Shown here piece by piece: positions 1 to 7,480 of a stretch of DNA of 20,625 nt. Numbering within the stretch: the stretch's first letter is position 1; every line of letters begins with the position of its first letter. Below the pieces are notes generated by a model. That model made no database searches and was not told where the DNA came from. It saw only the letters and a program-made list of their open reading frames with translations. The stretch is taken from IMG/VR virus record IMGVR_UViG_3300049846_000917, positions 1 through 20,625 of that record, one strand, 5' to 3'. Source of the stretch: a virus. The position numbers and the translations under genes were made by a program.

Positions 1-2
1 CG

Positions 3-266
3 GTGACGACGATGAGTGCCGGATGGATCATGTCAGACCCATCCCACATTCGCGTTGATGTCCAAATCGGGGCTGTGATGGTCGGAATGCTGTGTGCTTC
101 ACTGAGTGCTTCCATCTGGGCTGTACTCTTCAAAGTGAAGACTGTGACACTGCACCGGCCGCCACCGTCAAACGGAAGTATCACGGTTAAGGATCGCTCA
201 AACTTTAAGGGCTTTGAGTTATCGGACGACAAATCCCTCACTCAGAATGATCTCCAGTCTGAGTAA
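3..266 (+). CDS. Single-span membrane protein, possibly 5'-partial
   Basis: I do not recognise a family. The frame is open to the window edge, and possible starts are GTG at 3, ATG at 12 and ATG at 30, so the N-terminus is uncertain. A hydrophobic stretch at about residues 21-43 (counted from the GTG) should form one membrane helix. It is followed by a polar tail of about 40 residues rich in Asp, Ser and Lys. One helix plus a short polar tail, next to exported proteins and a peptidase-like gene, would fit a holin, spanin or other lysis accessory. No diagnostic motif supports that, so it is only a positional guess. The next gene starts 32 bases after the stop. Confidence 0.55.
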   Translation: MTTMSAGWIMSDPSHIRVDVQIGAVMVGMLCASLSASIWAVLFKVKTVTLHRPPPSNGSITVKDRSNFKGFELSDDKSLTQNDLQSE

Positions 267-298
267 AATGTCCGATCACCTTTTTTGGAGTATGACGT

Positions 299-976
299 AT
301 GGTTCGTGTTCTCAGTTTGCTTGCAGTTGCGGTTGCAAGCTTGAGCGCTTTAGGCGCTCCCCCAGATGTTCCGGCAGAGGTCAAGACGAAACCCGGCAAG
401 CTAGTTCGGATCGTCGTGAAGACTGATGCTGAAATCGGGATTGCCCGGAATTTCAAAGATGAAGAAGCGTTCTTCGGGGAACTCGTTTCCCCCAAGGGAA
501 CCAGGGTTTTCATCTTTCAAGCTCCTGATGAGGCGACCAAGTCCGCTTACGTAATTTCATGGTGGACAAAGGGCGAAACCGAAGGGGTGATGACGACCAT
601 CGATACGGGGGCACCCCCAACGCCTTCCGACGATCCTTCGGTTGAAGCTGTCAAGATTCCGCCGGAATTGATGAAAGCCCTCCAGGACGCCTACACAGCA
701 GACGGCGGTAACGCCGCGACGAAATTGGCAGCGGCGTGCAAGTACGCTTCCGATATTGCAAAGAGCGCCCAACGCGGAACCGATTTAATCGCTGCTTATT
801 CCGCGGAACGCGAGAAGCAGATCGGCGAAGCTCTTCCGAAGTTGCGTCGGGCTGGTGGCGATTACTTGAATACCATTCTCCCGCGTGACCCATCGGCCGC
901 TTTTACTGATGCTGATCGAAAGAAAGCATCGGACGGATATGCCTTGCTCGCTGCGGCCATCGCAAAGCTGAAATAA
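299..976 (+). CDS. Secreted two-part protein of unknown function
   Basis: A 225-residue protein whose first 20 residues form a signal peptide: basic start, a Leu/Ala/Val core, and an Ala-Leu-Gly-Ala cleavage region. ATG 299 is chosen because GGAG at 287-290 lies 8 bases upstream; ATG 292 is too close and out of frame. Residues about 25-100 look like a small beta domain. A Pro/Asp linker (residues about 104-115) leads to a helical, Ala/Lys-rich C-terminal domain. I associate this layout, beta part then linker then helical part ending near Ala-Ala-Leu, with exported proteins of Gemmata-type Planctomycetes and their phages. That is recalled similarity and was not searched. It probably acts outside the cytoplasm, in lysis, superinfection control or the virion. 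Confidence 0.75.
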   Translation: MVRVLSLLAVAVASLSALGAPPDVPAEVKTKPGKLVRIVVKTDAEIGIARNFKDEEAFFGELVSPKGTRVFIFQAPDEATKSAYVISWWTKGETEGVMTTIDTGAPPTPSDDPSVEAVKIPPELMKALQDAYTADGGNAATKLAAACKYASDIAKSAQRGTDLIAAYSAEREKQIGEALPKLRRAGGDYLNTILPRDPSAAFTDADRKKASDGYALLAAAIAKLK

Positions 977-1016
977 AACCCTTCCCTTTACAACCGATTT
1001 AAGCGGAGTCCGAAAC

Positions 1017-1985
1017 ATGGCGAATCCCCTTCTCGGGCATATCGAAGAGGCGCAGCGAAACCAACTTCAGCGCGACCTCGCCGACCAAGCCCGAAAAACC
1101 GCAGTCAAGTACGCGCTCACTATCCCCAAGCTGGCCAAGGGTGACAAACTCCTCTTGACCAAAAACTGGGTTCACCCCGATGTGAAGGCCGATGTGGGCC
1201 GCGCCCTGATTCGAGAAAAGCAACTCACTGGTAGTTGCGTCAAAGTCGGGGGGACTAACGCCCTCCGCTGTACGATTGCATCGCAGCGGGTGGCCGGGGA
1301 AAACCCGACCAAGGCTTTCGAGCCTTACTGCTGGCACAACTACGCGATGAGTCGCCACGCATTCGGCGAAGACGGCCCCGGTGAAGGCTCCCTCGGTAGC
1401 ACTTTCGCCGCGTCCCTCAAGGATGACGGTGTCCGTGACTGGCCTCAGGACGTCAAAGACCAACTTCCCGACTACGTGTTTGAAGGGAAGCACATCCGTA
1501 TCACTGCTCAGCAGGAAATGGAATGGTCTTCCTATCGAAATCCGAAGTTGCAAGCTGTCCTCGATTCCTCCCGCGACAATAAACTCGGCGCGGCAGGTGA
1601 GTGCAAATCTTCCTCGGACGTTGCCGCGATGAACCTCAACGGGTACGGGGTGACGTTCGCTTGCGACCGTTACATCGGCAACGGTCGCCTCATCAGCGCT
1701 GGAGCTGATTCCTACGTCGAGGGCGAATGGGACGGTAACGGTGGGCACCAGCAGTGGGTGTACGGGGTGTGGGAACACCCAACCCGCGGTCGGTTGTTCG
1801 CCGTGGGAAACAATTGGGATGACGACACCTACCCGGAAGATCCGGCTGGGTTGCTCGAATGCAGTGTGTGGGTGCGTGAGTCCAAACTGGACTGGGCGCT
1901 TCGCAACCTGAACGCGGAAGTATTCGGTCTCTCCCACCTGAACTACTTCCCGGCCACTCCGAAACTGCTCGATTACTGCCTGTAA
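1017..1985 (+). CDS. Papain-like (C1-type) cysteine peptidase-fold protein
   Basis: A 322-residue protein started by ATG 1017, with GGAG 9 bases upstream. Three motifs occur in the order expected for clan CA peptidases. These are Gln69 and Cys74 in KQLTGSC (oxyanion Gln and nucleophile Cys), His244 in NGGHQQW, and Asn265/266 followed by Trp in VGNNWD, comparable to the Asn-Ser-Trp of papain. The stretch at about 250-286 gives a beta-rich end to the domain. There is no signal peptide or membrane helix. The Gln-Cys spacing is 5 rather than papain's 6 residues, so the fold is likelier than proven activity. Encoded between exported proteins and the capsid genes, it could cleave host envelope protein during lysis, or be packaged. 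Planctomycete envelopes are rich in protein, which would suit a peptidase. Confidence 0.7.
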   Translation: MANPLLGHIEEAQRNQLQRDLADQARKTAVKYALTIPKLAKGDKLLLTKNWVHPDVKADVGRALIREKQLTGSCVKVGGTNALRCTIASQRVAGENPTKAFEPYCWHNYAMSRHAFGEDGPGEGSLGSTFAASLKDDGVRDWPQDVKDQLPDYVFEGKHIRITAQQEMEWSSYRNPKLQAVLDSSRDNKLGAAGECKSSSDVAAMNLNGYGVTFACDRYIGNGRLISAGADSYVEGEWDGNGGHQQWVYGVWEHPTRGRLFAVGNNWDDDTYPEDPAGLLECSVWVRESKLDWALRNLNAEVFGLSHLNYFPATPKLLDYCL

Positions 1986-2042
1986 TCGGTAGATTGCTTA
2001 CGGCACGACGCTCTAAGCAAAACCTATTTACTGGAGAGAGCC

Positions 2043-2396
2043 ATGATCGAAGTCCTCTTCGCAGTCGCCGCGTTGGCGGCTCCCCCGCTCGACTACGCTG
2101 GAGCTAAAGGCTCCAGCTACGACAATTTCCTCGTGTCAATCGAGTCCGGTGTCGGACAAGGAAAACTGGCAGTGGGTGTTCCCGACCCTTGGGTGAACAC
2201 TTTTGAAAACCATTGCTGGGTGAAAAGTTTGACCGGCGTAAAGCCCGGACTGTACGACTGCTACCGAGATAAATCGGGGAAAGCGGTCATGATTCCTTGG
2301 TCTCCTCCCAAGGCGATGGAGCGCCCCGTGATTTCGGGCATTCAAGAAACGATCAAATACTGCACCAAAAATGGGTGCTACACGGTTCCCAAGTAG
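2043..2396 (+). CDS. Small exported protein of unknown function
   Basis: A 117-residue protein with a very short signal-like start (hydrophobic residues 3-13, then Ala-Pro-Pro). TGGAGAGAG at 2031-2039 is a strong ribosome binding site 3-8 bases before the ATG. The mature part has four cysteines (in the NHCWV, YDCYR, KYCTK and NGCYT segments), which suits disulfides in an oxidising compartment. No known domain is recognised. It shares the style of the exported protein at 299-976 and is followed by a strong inverted repeat, so this block may form its own transcription unit. Confidence 0.7.
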   Translation: MIEVLFAVAALAAPPLDYAGAKGSSYDNFLVSIESGVGQGKLAVGVPDPWVNTFENHCWVKSLTGVKPGLYDCYRDKSGKAVMIPWSPPKAMERPVISGIQETIKYCTKNGCYTVPK

Positions 2397-2410
2397 ACTC
2401 TAACGAGTTA

Positions 2411-2445
2411 TGCGATGGGGCAGTTCCCTCGGTTGCCCCATCGCA
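2411..2445 (+). terminator. Perfect 12-bp hairpin, terminator-like
   Basis: Bases 2411-2422 (tgcgatggggca) are perfectly complementary to 2434-2445, with an 11-base loop. It lies 14 bases after the stop of the preceding gene. The following bases are pyrimidine-rich but hold no clean T-run, so termination may be partial. The stem is symmetrical and could work on either strand. Confidence 0.5.
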
Positions 2446-2476
2446 TATTCCCTCATCCTCTATTCACGAGAAAACC

Positions 2477-2782
2477 ATGACCAATGAAGGCGCAAAACGT
2501 GCGATTGAATTGATCGCCGAAGGTTTCACTTTCGCCGGTGGCGTAGTCGAGAAGACTCCGGTGGCTAAAGGACTGGAACACCCCATTCACGCGATGGGGC
2601 TGATCGACTTTTTCACAGCCCGCCAAAAGTTCATCGATGTGACCAAAGCTCTCGCTGGCCAAGGGTGGGATTGGAACGCAATCCTGCAAGCGACCTTCGC
2701 CATCATCAGCTTCCTTTCGGAAGAAATCCCCGTCATCCTCGACCGATTGTCTAAAATCTTCGGCCCAAAAGGCAACGGGTAA
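2477..2782 (+). CDS. Small protein of unknown function, 101 residues
   Basis: The frame stays open upstream to 2297. ATG 2477 is preferred because the region before it contains the previous gene's end and the 2411-2445 hairpin. The ribosome binding site is weak (a GAG about 6 bases upstream). The protein is mostly helical, with a hydrophobic segment at about residues 69-86 (from AILQATF to EIPVIL). That segment is broken by acidic residues and so is probably amphipathic rather than a clear membrane span. I do not recognise the family. It is the last gene before the capsid genes and could be a lysis or cargo gene. Confidence 0.55.
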   Translation: MTNEGAKRAIELIAEGFTFAGGVVEKTPVAKGLEHPIHAMGLIDFFTARQKFIDVTKALAGQGWDWNAILQATFAIISFLSEEIPVILDRLSKIFGPKGNG

Positions 2783-2799
2783 ACGCGAATAAACGCGAA
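2780..2799 (+). repeat. Tandem 10-bp direct repeat
   Basis: The unit taaacgcgaa occurs twice back to back, and the first copy supplies the TAA stop of the preceding gene. It lies immediately before the hairpin at 2802-2855. It could be a protein binding site or a slippage product; nothing else supports either. Confidence 0.6.
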
Positions 2800-2801
2800 C
2801 A

Positions 2802-2855
2802 GGCGATATCCGGGGGTAAGTATGTACGAGGGGCAGAAAGCCCTCGGATATCGTC
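2802..2855 (+). terminator. 15-bp hairpin upstream of the head genes
   Basis: Bases 2802-2816 pair with 2841-2855 through 13 Watson-Crick and 2 G-T pairs, with a 24-base loop. It sits in the 128-base gap between the small gene ending at 2782 and the prohead protease at 2911. The descending arm is followed by cttatgcg, not a T-run. It may be a terminator or processing site that separates the upstream block from the head operon. No convincing -35/-10 promoter was seen between it and 2911. Confidence 0.45.
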
Positions 2856-2910
2856 TTATGCGTCAATGTCCAGCCCTACAACTCGTTTTAAGTGAAAGGG
2901 GTGAGCGGCA

Positions 2911-4386
2911 ATGAGCAAACGTGTCTCATTCCAAACGAAAGTCGTAAATTCCGGTGTTGCGTTTGAGAAGAAGATGCTGGAAGGGATTGAGTACCTAGCT
3001 TTGCCGGTCGTCCCCATCACGGAAGGCGTCCACGCAGGCAGTGAAGGGCCGATCCTTTATCTGGCAGAAGAACTCAAAGCACACATGATCGCCAACAATC
3101 ATCGCCCGGCGGTCGTGTATCACCCGGACGAAGGAACCGCGACGCTGCCGGTTGTTCTCAACACCCGCAAAGTCGGGTTGACGATGAACTGGCAATGGAA
3201 CGAGGAAGAAAAGAAAATCAACGGTCAAGTCTACGTCAACGAGGCATCGTTGAAAGCCGTGGACTCCAGGGTGCTGAGCAACATTAACAAAGGCGTCCCG
3301 ACCGAAGTCAGCACGGGCTATACGCTCGATGTTGAGAACACGGCAGGCGAGTGGAACGGTGAGAAGTACGTCGGCATTGCCCGAAATCTTCACCTTGACC
3401 ACCTTGCCATTCTTCCTGACCAAGAAGGAGCATGTTCGCTGAAAGACGGAGCAGGTCTTTTGGTGAACTCCGCGAAACCAATCTATCCCGAATCGATCCA
3501 AAAGATCATGCGGGCTACGATTGCGAATGCACTGGAGACTGTCGGGACGAAAACGGTGAACAACCAACTATCGTTCGATGAAGTCACCTGCCAGTTGATG
3601 TCCCTGCTCGCAGCAAAATTCGGCCAGCCCGGCCAGTATTGGGACGGGTGGATCCGAGAGTGCTTCCCCGACAAAGTTATCTTCCGACAAGGCTACGAAG
3701 ATCGGAAGATGTACGGAATCAGCTACTCAGTGACAAACGACACCGTTGCACTGGTTGGGGAAGCAGTCGAGGTAACTCCTGTTACCGAGTACGTCAGTGT
3801 CGATTCCGCAAAACGAACGGTGTTCGCCGGGAACACCGCTTCGGTTTCCAACTCCGGCGAAGGATCAAGTCTAATGGCTGCTTTCAACAAAGAGGCCCAC
3901 GTGGATGCGCTCATTGCCGCCGGAGTGATTCCGGTCGGCGAGAAGGCTGAGTACCTCGCGTACAACGAAAAGGTGCTCCAGAAGATCGCTGTCCCGGTGG
4001 TGGCGAACTCCGCCACGACTACCCCGCCGACGCCGGAACCGGTCAAACCGACCCCGCTCGATTGGGATAACTTCCTCAAGCAAACTCCGCCTCAGTTCCA
4101 GGCCGTCATCAACGCAGGGATGGACGCCCTTGCAACCGAAACCACGGGGTTGATCGCCCAGATCACCGGTTCGCCGGGCAACAAGTTCACGGAAGCGGAC
4201 TTGAAGGCGATGCCTCTGCCTGTCCTGCGAAATATGGCGGCGCTCGCATCCCCCGCGAACCCCGCCGCACCGGCCGACCCGAATGAACAACCGTTCTACG
4301 GTCTGTTCGGTTCCCGCCCCGTGGTCAACCGTGCTGCGGCCAACGAAAAGCTGCCCGAGCAAACCCTCGATGCCCCCACGCTCTAA
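2911..4386 (+). CDS. Prohead protease, DUF2213-type, with long C-terminal extension
   Basis: A 491-residue protein. Residues about 15-190 match the phage DUF2213 prohead protease pattern: a YHPDE segment with His71, the EVSTGY segment with Ser134 as probable nucleophile, then the LHLDHLAILPDQEGAC segment at 160-175. A second domain at about 210-300 (from SFDEVTCQ through the aromatic YGISYSVTND region to GEAVEV) is the one I know to follow DUF2213 in other phage proteins. The rest is a Thr/Pro-rich linker near residue 370 and a helical region to the C-terminus, probably acting as scaffold or delta domain. The role is to direct and then cleave the assembling capsid. It is followed by decoration-like and major capsid genes, as expected. 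The start is ATG 2911, with a GAAAGGGG tract upstream. Confidence 0.85.
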   Translation: MSKRVSFQTKVVNSGVAFEKKMLEGIEYLALPVVPITEGVHAGSEGPILYLAEELKAHMIANNHRPAVVYHPDEGTATLPVVLNTRKVGLTMNWQWNEEEKKINGQVYVNEASLKAVDSRVLSNINKGVPTEVSTGYTLDVENTAGEWNGEKYVGIARNLHLDHLAILPDQEGACSLKDGAGLLVNSAKPIYPESIQKIMRATIANALETVGTKTVNNQLSFDEVTCQLMSLLAAKFGQPGQYWDGWIRECFPDKVIFRQGYEDRKMYGISYSVTNDTVALVGEAVEVTPVTEYVSVDSAKRTVFAGNTASVSNSGEGSSLMAAFNKEAHVDALIAAGVIPVGEKAEYLAYNEKVLQKIAVPVVANSATTTPPTPEPVKPTPLDWDNFLKQTPPQFQAVINAGMDALATETTGLIAQITGSPGNKFTEADLKAMPLPVLRNMAALASPANPAAPADPNEQPFYGLFGSRPVVNRAAANEKLPEQTLDAPTL

Positions 4387-4438
4387 TTGAGTGTGTCGGT
4401 TTCGGCCGTTTTCACATTCTTTTCACTCGGAGTTTCAC

Positions 4439-4891
4439 ATGTCCGCGATTCCTGTCCTCACGACCTTGACCCGCAACCGAATCGTTGTTACGGGCGAGGA
4501 AGAAAACCAGATCGAGGGCGTTGTTGGCGCCACTGCGATCAAACCCGGTATGTGGGTGCGCAAAGGGACTGACGGTCTCTACGTTCCTCACCCGACTGCC
4601 GGTGGCGACGGCCCTGTGCTGATCGCAAAAGAAAACCCCTACAACGGGGGCACTGTCGATACCAGCTACGCCGCTGGCGACCGTCTGTTCATTCACGTGG
4701 CTGAACCCGGCGACGTACTTCTGCTCCGCGTCAAGACTGGCGAGAGCATCGCCATCGGCGCTTCCGGTATCAGTGACGGTGCCGGTTCGTTCAAAGCGGT
4801 CGCAGGTACTCCAATCAAGTACCCGGTGATCGCAGAAGAAACGATCACTTCGGCTTCGAGCAACCCGCTCAAGCTGTTCCGCGTCCAGTAA
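4439..4891 (+). CDS. Capsid decoration/stabilisation-like protein
   Basis: A 150-residue protein. ATG 4439 is chosen over the in-frame ATG 4391 because CGGAG lies 6 bases before it and the extra upstream residues are not protein-like. The sequence is Gly/Ala/Val-rich and predicted beta: a PGMWVRKGTDG segment, then AAGDRLFIHVAEPGDVLLLR, then a G-rich segment ending in FKAV. This pattern of Pro-Gly turns resembles DUF2190-like capsid cement proteins that clamp the outer face of HK97-type capsids. Its place between prohead protease and major capsid genes is the usual one for decoration proteins. The family assignment rests on pattern and position. Confidence 0.7.
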   Translation: MSAIPVLTTLTRNRIVVTGEEENQIEGVVGATAIKPGMWVRKGTDGLYVPHPTAGGDGPVLIAKENPYNGGTVDTSYAAGDRLFIHVAEPGDVLLLRVKTGESIAIGASGISDGAGSFKAVAGTPIKYPVIAEETITSASSNPLKLFRVQ

Positions 4892-4897
4892 CATCGT

Positions 4898-4910
4898 CGG
4901 GCTTCGCCCG
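4898..4910 (+). other. Small GC hairpin before the major capsid gene
   Basis: CGGGC at 4898-4902 pairs with GCCCG at 4906-4910 around a 3-base TTC loop. It lies between the decoration-like and capsid genes and is followed 21 bases later by a T-rich stretch. It might protect a processed capsid mRNA end, since capsid transcripts need high abundance. It is too short to be sure. Confidence 0.35.
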
Positions 4911-4945
4911 GTAATCACTAACCTTTTCTCTTTTGGAGTTCTCTC

Positions 4946-6058
4946 GTGGCAAAACCCGACGAAATGGGCATCTACACGAACGGGCTTTCGAGCGCGTTGG
5001 ATGACCCCAACACCCCGAGCGGTGTTAAGCAGATGCTTTTCAAGTTCGACGGTGACCCCGGTTGCCTTCGCCCTTGGGCGCACGACGGCAAGACCTACGT
5101 TTCGGTCTACAATCACCAACTCGGCAAGAAAGTCAACGTCAAGATCAGCAACAGTCCGTCGTCGATGACCTACGAGCAATGGAAGGAATTCGACAACAAG
5201 CTGGTCACCGCCGTGACGGCCAAACTGGTGATGTGGCAAGCCCTGACCGGTAAGGGACTCACCTACAAGCTGAACAGCGGCATGGCTCACACCATTCTGT
5301 TCAGTCAGAAGATGGGGAACCTCGGTCCTGCGTCGATCAGCATGGACGCTCTGGATGAAGATCAAAAGGAACGTCCGTCCTTCGACAACGAAAGCCTGCC
5401 CCTGCCCATCATGCACAAGTCGTTCAGCTACTCGCTTCGGCAGTTGCTGATGGCCAAAGCAGGCCCGCTGTCGGTCCCGCTCGATGAAACGTCGAAGAAC
5501 CAATCCGCCCGTGCAATCGCTGAGTACCTCGAAGCGCTCACGGCTGGCAAGGCTCCGACTTTCACGTTCGCCGGTCTGTCGATCTACGGTAGCACGACTC
5601 ACCCGAGTCGTATCACCAAGACCTTCACCGCACCGAACGCGACGGGGTGGACTCCGCAAACGCTGCTCGCGGAATTCATGGATGCCCGTCAAGCCCTGTA
5701 CGACATCGGCGAAACTGGCCCATACCTGGCGTTCTTCGCACCGGCCTGGGACCAATACCTCGATGACGACTGGTCTGCCCTCAAGGGCGACGGCACGATC
5801 CGCGAGCGCCTCCAGAAGCTGGCAGGGTTTACCGGCGATGCGTTCATCACGGCACCGGTTCTCACCGGTTTCGAGATCAACATCGTCGCGCAGAAAGATC
5901 CTCCGTTCCGCGGCGTGACCGGCCTCGAACTCCAAGCTGTGCAGTGGAGCGATCAAGGTGGTCTGGCTGAGAACTGGAAGATGCTCGCGATGAAGGTTCC
6001 TTCGTGGCGTGCAGACGCAAACGGCAACATGGGTGTCGTCCACGCTTCAACCAGCTGA
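4946..6058 (+). CDS. Major capsid protein, encapsulin-like HK97 fold
   Basis: A 370-residue protein started by GTG 4946, with TTTTGGAG 7 bases upstream. It fits the encapsulin-type major capsid family of phages (DUF6260-like). Features seen are the SYSLRQLLMA segment with a following PLDET, the ARAIAEYLEAL helix (spine-helix candidate), the GLSIYGSTTHPSR strand-loop, an acidic loop QYLDDDW, the RERLQKL segment, and a C-terminal VPSWRADANG motif before a short tail. The protein forms the capsid shell. Codon use is strongly biased to C-ending codons, as expected for a highly expressed gene. It has its own terminator directly downstream. The upstream prohead protease presumably trims either this protein or the scaffold domain. 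Confidence 0.9.
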   Translation: MAKPDEMGIYTNGLSSALDDPNTPSGVKQMLFKFDGDPGCLRPWAHDGKTYVSVYNHQLGKKVNVKISNSPSSMTYEQWKEFDNKLVTAVTAKLVMWQALTGKGLTYKLNSGMAHTILFSQKMGNLGPASISMDALDEDQKERPSFDNESLPLPIMHKSFSYSLRQLLMAKAGPLSVPLDETSKNQSARAIAEYLEALTAGKAPTFTFAGLSIYGSTTHPSRITKTFTAPNATGWTPQTLLAEFMDARQALYDIGETGPYLAFFAPAWDQYLDDDWSALKGDGTIRERLQKLAGFTGDAFITAPVLTGFEINIVAQKDPPFRGVTGLELQAVQWSDQGGLAENWKMLAMKVPSWRADANGNMGVVHASTS

Positions 6059-6082
6059 GTCTGATTGAAGTTGATTGAACTC

Positions 6083-6115
6083 AAGACCAGGGGGTTGGTA
6101 GACCCCTGGTCTTTT
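6083..6115 (+). terminator. Rho-independent terminator after the major capsid gene
   Basis: The 11-bp perfect stem aagaccagggg (6083-6093) pairs with 6103-6113 around a 9-base loop, and ends in CTTTT. It lies 24 bases after the capsid stop. A short direct repeat, gattgaa, flanks it upstream (6063-6069 and 6073-6079). Partial termination here would keep capsid mRNA above the neck and tail mRNA. Confidence 0.85.
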
Positions 6116-6142
6116 CCCTCGTTTCTACCGTAGAGAATTCCA

Positions 6143-6568
6143 ATGAGACTCAAGAGCAAATCACATTCTTCGGCCGAAAAGAAAATCCGGTACTTCCAGC
6201 TTCTCGTGCCTCCTCACTACGACGAAAAGCACACGATGTACGAGAAGGGCGACATTGTCCAAGACACTCGTGATCTGTGCGCGATGTTCGCCAACAAGTT
6301 CAAGGAAGTGTTCCCGGCGACCAACGAGACGGCGAAAGCACTGGCCGAAGGGAAGCAGTCCGCCAACCCCGAAATGGAAGGATCGGCCTCGGAGCACGGG
6401 GAGAACGTGACCAACACCTTCAAAGACAACCCCAAGAAATTGGTCGTCTTTAAGAAGGGCAGCACGTTCACCGTGGCGAGCAAGAGCGGTAAGGTGCTGC
6501 TCACAACGGATAAGCAGGATCGCGTCGAGTCCAAGCTTACCAAGAAGGCTAAATCGAAGTCGAAGTGA
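6143..6568 (+). CDS. Small basic phage protein following the capsid gene
   Basis: A 141-residue, Lys-rich protein with a weak ribosome binding site (TAGAGAA) before ATG 6143. Residues about 15-55 hold aromatic and acidic positions (YFQLLVPPHY, YEKGDIVQD, then a DLCAMFANKF segment) of a kind I have seen in small phage proteins that follow capsid genes. The ends are Ser/Lys-rich and probably disordered. It has no membrane segment. The likely role is a virion-assembly or neck accessory protein, but no function is established. Confidence 0.6.
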   Translation: MRLKSKSHSSAEKKIRYFQLLVPPHYDEKHTMYEKGDIVQDTRDLCAMFANKFKEVFPATNETAKALAEGKQSANPEMEGSASEHGENVTNTFKDNPKKLVVFKKGSTFTVASKSGKVLLTTDKQDRVESKLTKKAKSKSK

Positions 6569-6598
6569 TCCCCCACCCCGTAGTAGTGAGTGTTTCCT

Positions 6599-7078
6599 AT
6601 GGCCCTTCGCACAAACTTGGATTCGGTGAAAAAACTCATCGAGACCGACCCCGAAGAGTGGGAAGGAACAGACGGCGTAGACCTTGAAACGTGCATGACG
6701 ACGGCCAACGCGGTTGTGACCAACGTGTGCGCAGTCAAAGGGGTTTATACCGACGAACTGCTCGAACTCATCGAGCGGTGGTTATCCGCTCACTACTACG
6801 GGGTTATTAGTCCGTCAAACGGGCGAGTTACGGTTGAACAAGTCGCCTCGTTGAAAGAGCAGTACAGTTTCAAAGTCGGTCTGGGACTAGATCAAACGGT
6901 CTACGGGCAGATGGCGAAAACACTCGATTACAATCGGTATCTCAAATCGCTCGAACTTCCGCCAACTAGAGTCGGGAAAGTGATGTGGCTCGGTGGACGG
7001 TGGAGCGAAGCGGATCAACGAAACATTCCCGACATAGATTTCGATACCGGCCCATTCTCCTGCTCAGAAGGGGGTTGA
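6599..7078 (+). CDS. Head-tail adaptor (connector) protein candidate
   Basis: A 159-residue protein. ATG 6599 is preferred over GTG 6590 because GTGAG at 6586-6590 serves as ribosome binding site 8 bases before it. The N-terminal half is helical, with the pattern LIERWLSAHYYG at about residues 56-67, then a short beta hairpin and the helix VASLKEQY. That is the shape of HK97 gp6/SPP1 gp15-like adaptors, whose helical bundle docks on the portal. It stands first in the standard run adaptor, stopper, gp10-like, tail terminator, which supports the assignment. Its stop lies 2 bases before the next start. Confidence 0.65.
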   Translation: MALRTNLDSVKKLIETDPEEWEGTDGVDLETCMTTANAVVTNVCAVKGVYTDELLELIERWLSAHYYGVISPSNGRVTVEQVASLKEQYSFKVGLGLDQTVYGQMAKTLDYNRYLKSLELPPTRVGKVMWLGGRWSEADQRNIPDIDFDTGPFSCSEGG

Positions 7079-7080
7079 CC

Positions 7081-7479
7081 GTGGCACTCGTAAATCGCAT
7101 CCGAAAAGGGTATGCGGTTCTGTGGCGTGCGGCTGGGTACGACAAGCTCGGTGGTAAACGTCGTTGGACGGAGCCTGTCGAAATCAGGCTCCGTTGGGAA
7201 GGTTCAACTGAAATGAACCAAAAGATGTTTGCTATCAACGAAACCAATGCAGAAGTCGTGTACCTCAACCCCGCTGACGCTGTGAAGAAAGGCGACGTAC
7301 TCTGGCAGGGAAAGCTAATCGATTTGCCTGCGGAAATGCACTCCAATCCTTTCATCGATGCAGGTGCCGGAGTAGCTTGGGCGGTTGCCCGGCTTTCTGT
7401 GTTCCCGTCGATTAAATATCGTCCAAGGAAAAAGTTGATTGTGGGAGTCCTCGGCCCGCTATCTAAACTGGAGAACTAA
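7081..7479 (+). CDS. Head completion/stopper protein candidate
   Basis: The frame is open from 6985, but GTG 7081 is chosen because GAAGGGGG at 7067-7074 lies 6 bases before it and the preceding stop is at 7076-7078. TTG 7075 is an alternative. The product is 132 residues and mostly beta: YAVLWRAAGYDKLG, then EIRLRWEG, then VKKGDVLWQGKL. Small beta-barrel proteins of this length between the adaptor and gp10-like genes are usually SPP1 gp16-like stoppers that close the portal channel. The call rests on size, beta pattern and position, not on a diagnostic motif. Confidence 0.6.
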   Translation: MALVNRIRKGYAVLWRAAGYDKLGGKRRWTEPVEIRLRWEGSTEMNQKMFAINETNAEVVYLNPADAVKKGDVLWQGKLIDLPAEMHSNPFIDAGAGVAWAVARLSVFPSIKYRPRKKLIVGVLGPLSKLEN

Positions 7480-7480
7480 C

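Noticed and set aside
999-1937. 312-codon open frame on the - strand opposite the papain-like gene
   Set aside because: It is the mirror of a C-ending-codon gene, with no ribosome binding site or family pattern. The + strand frame has catalytic-type motifs.
1994-2020. 7-bp inverted repeat ttgctta/taagcaa in the gap before 2043
   Set aside because: AT-rich short stem with a 13-base loop and no T-run; likely chance.
4412-6043. Long open frame on the - strand (543 codons) opposite the capsid genes
   Set aside because: It is a shadow of the codon-biased decoration and capsid genes. The product is Arg/His/Val-rich without domains, and the opposite strand has convincing families.
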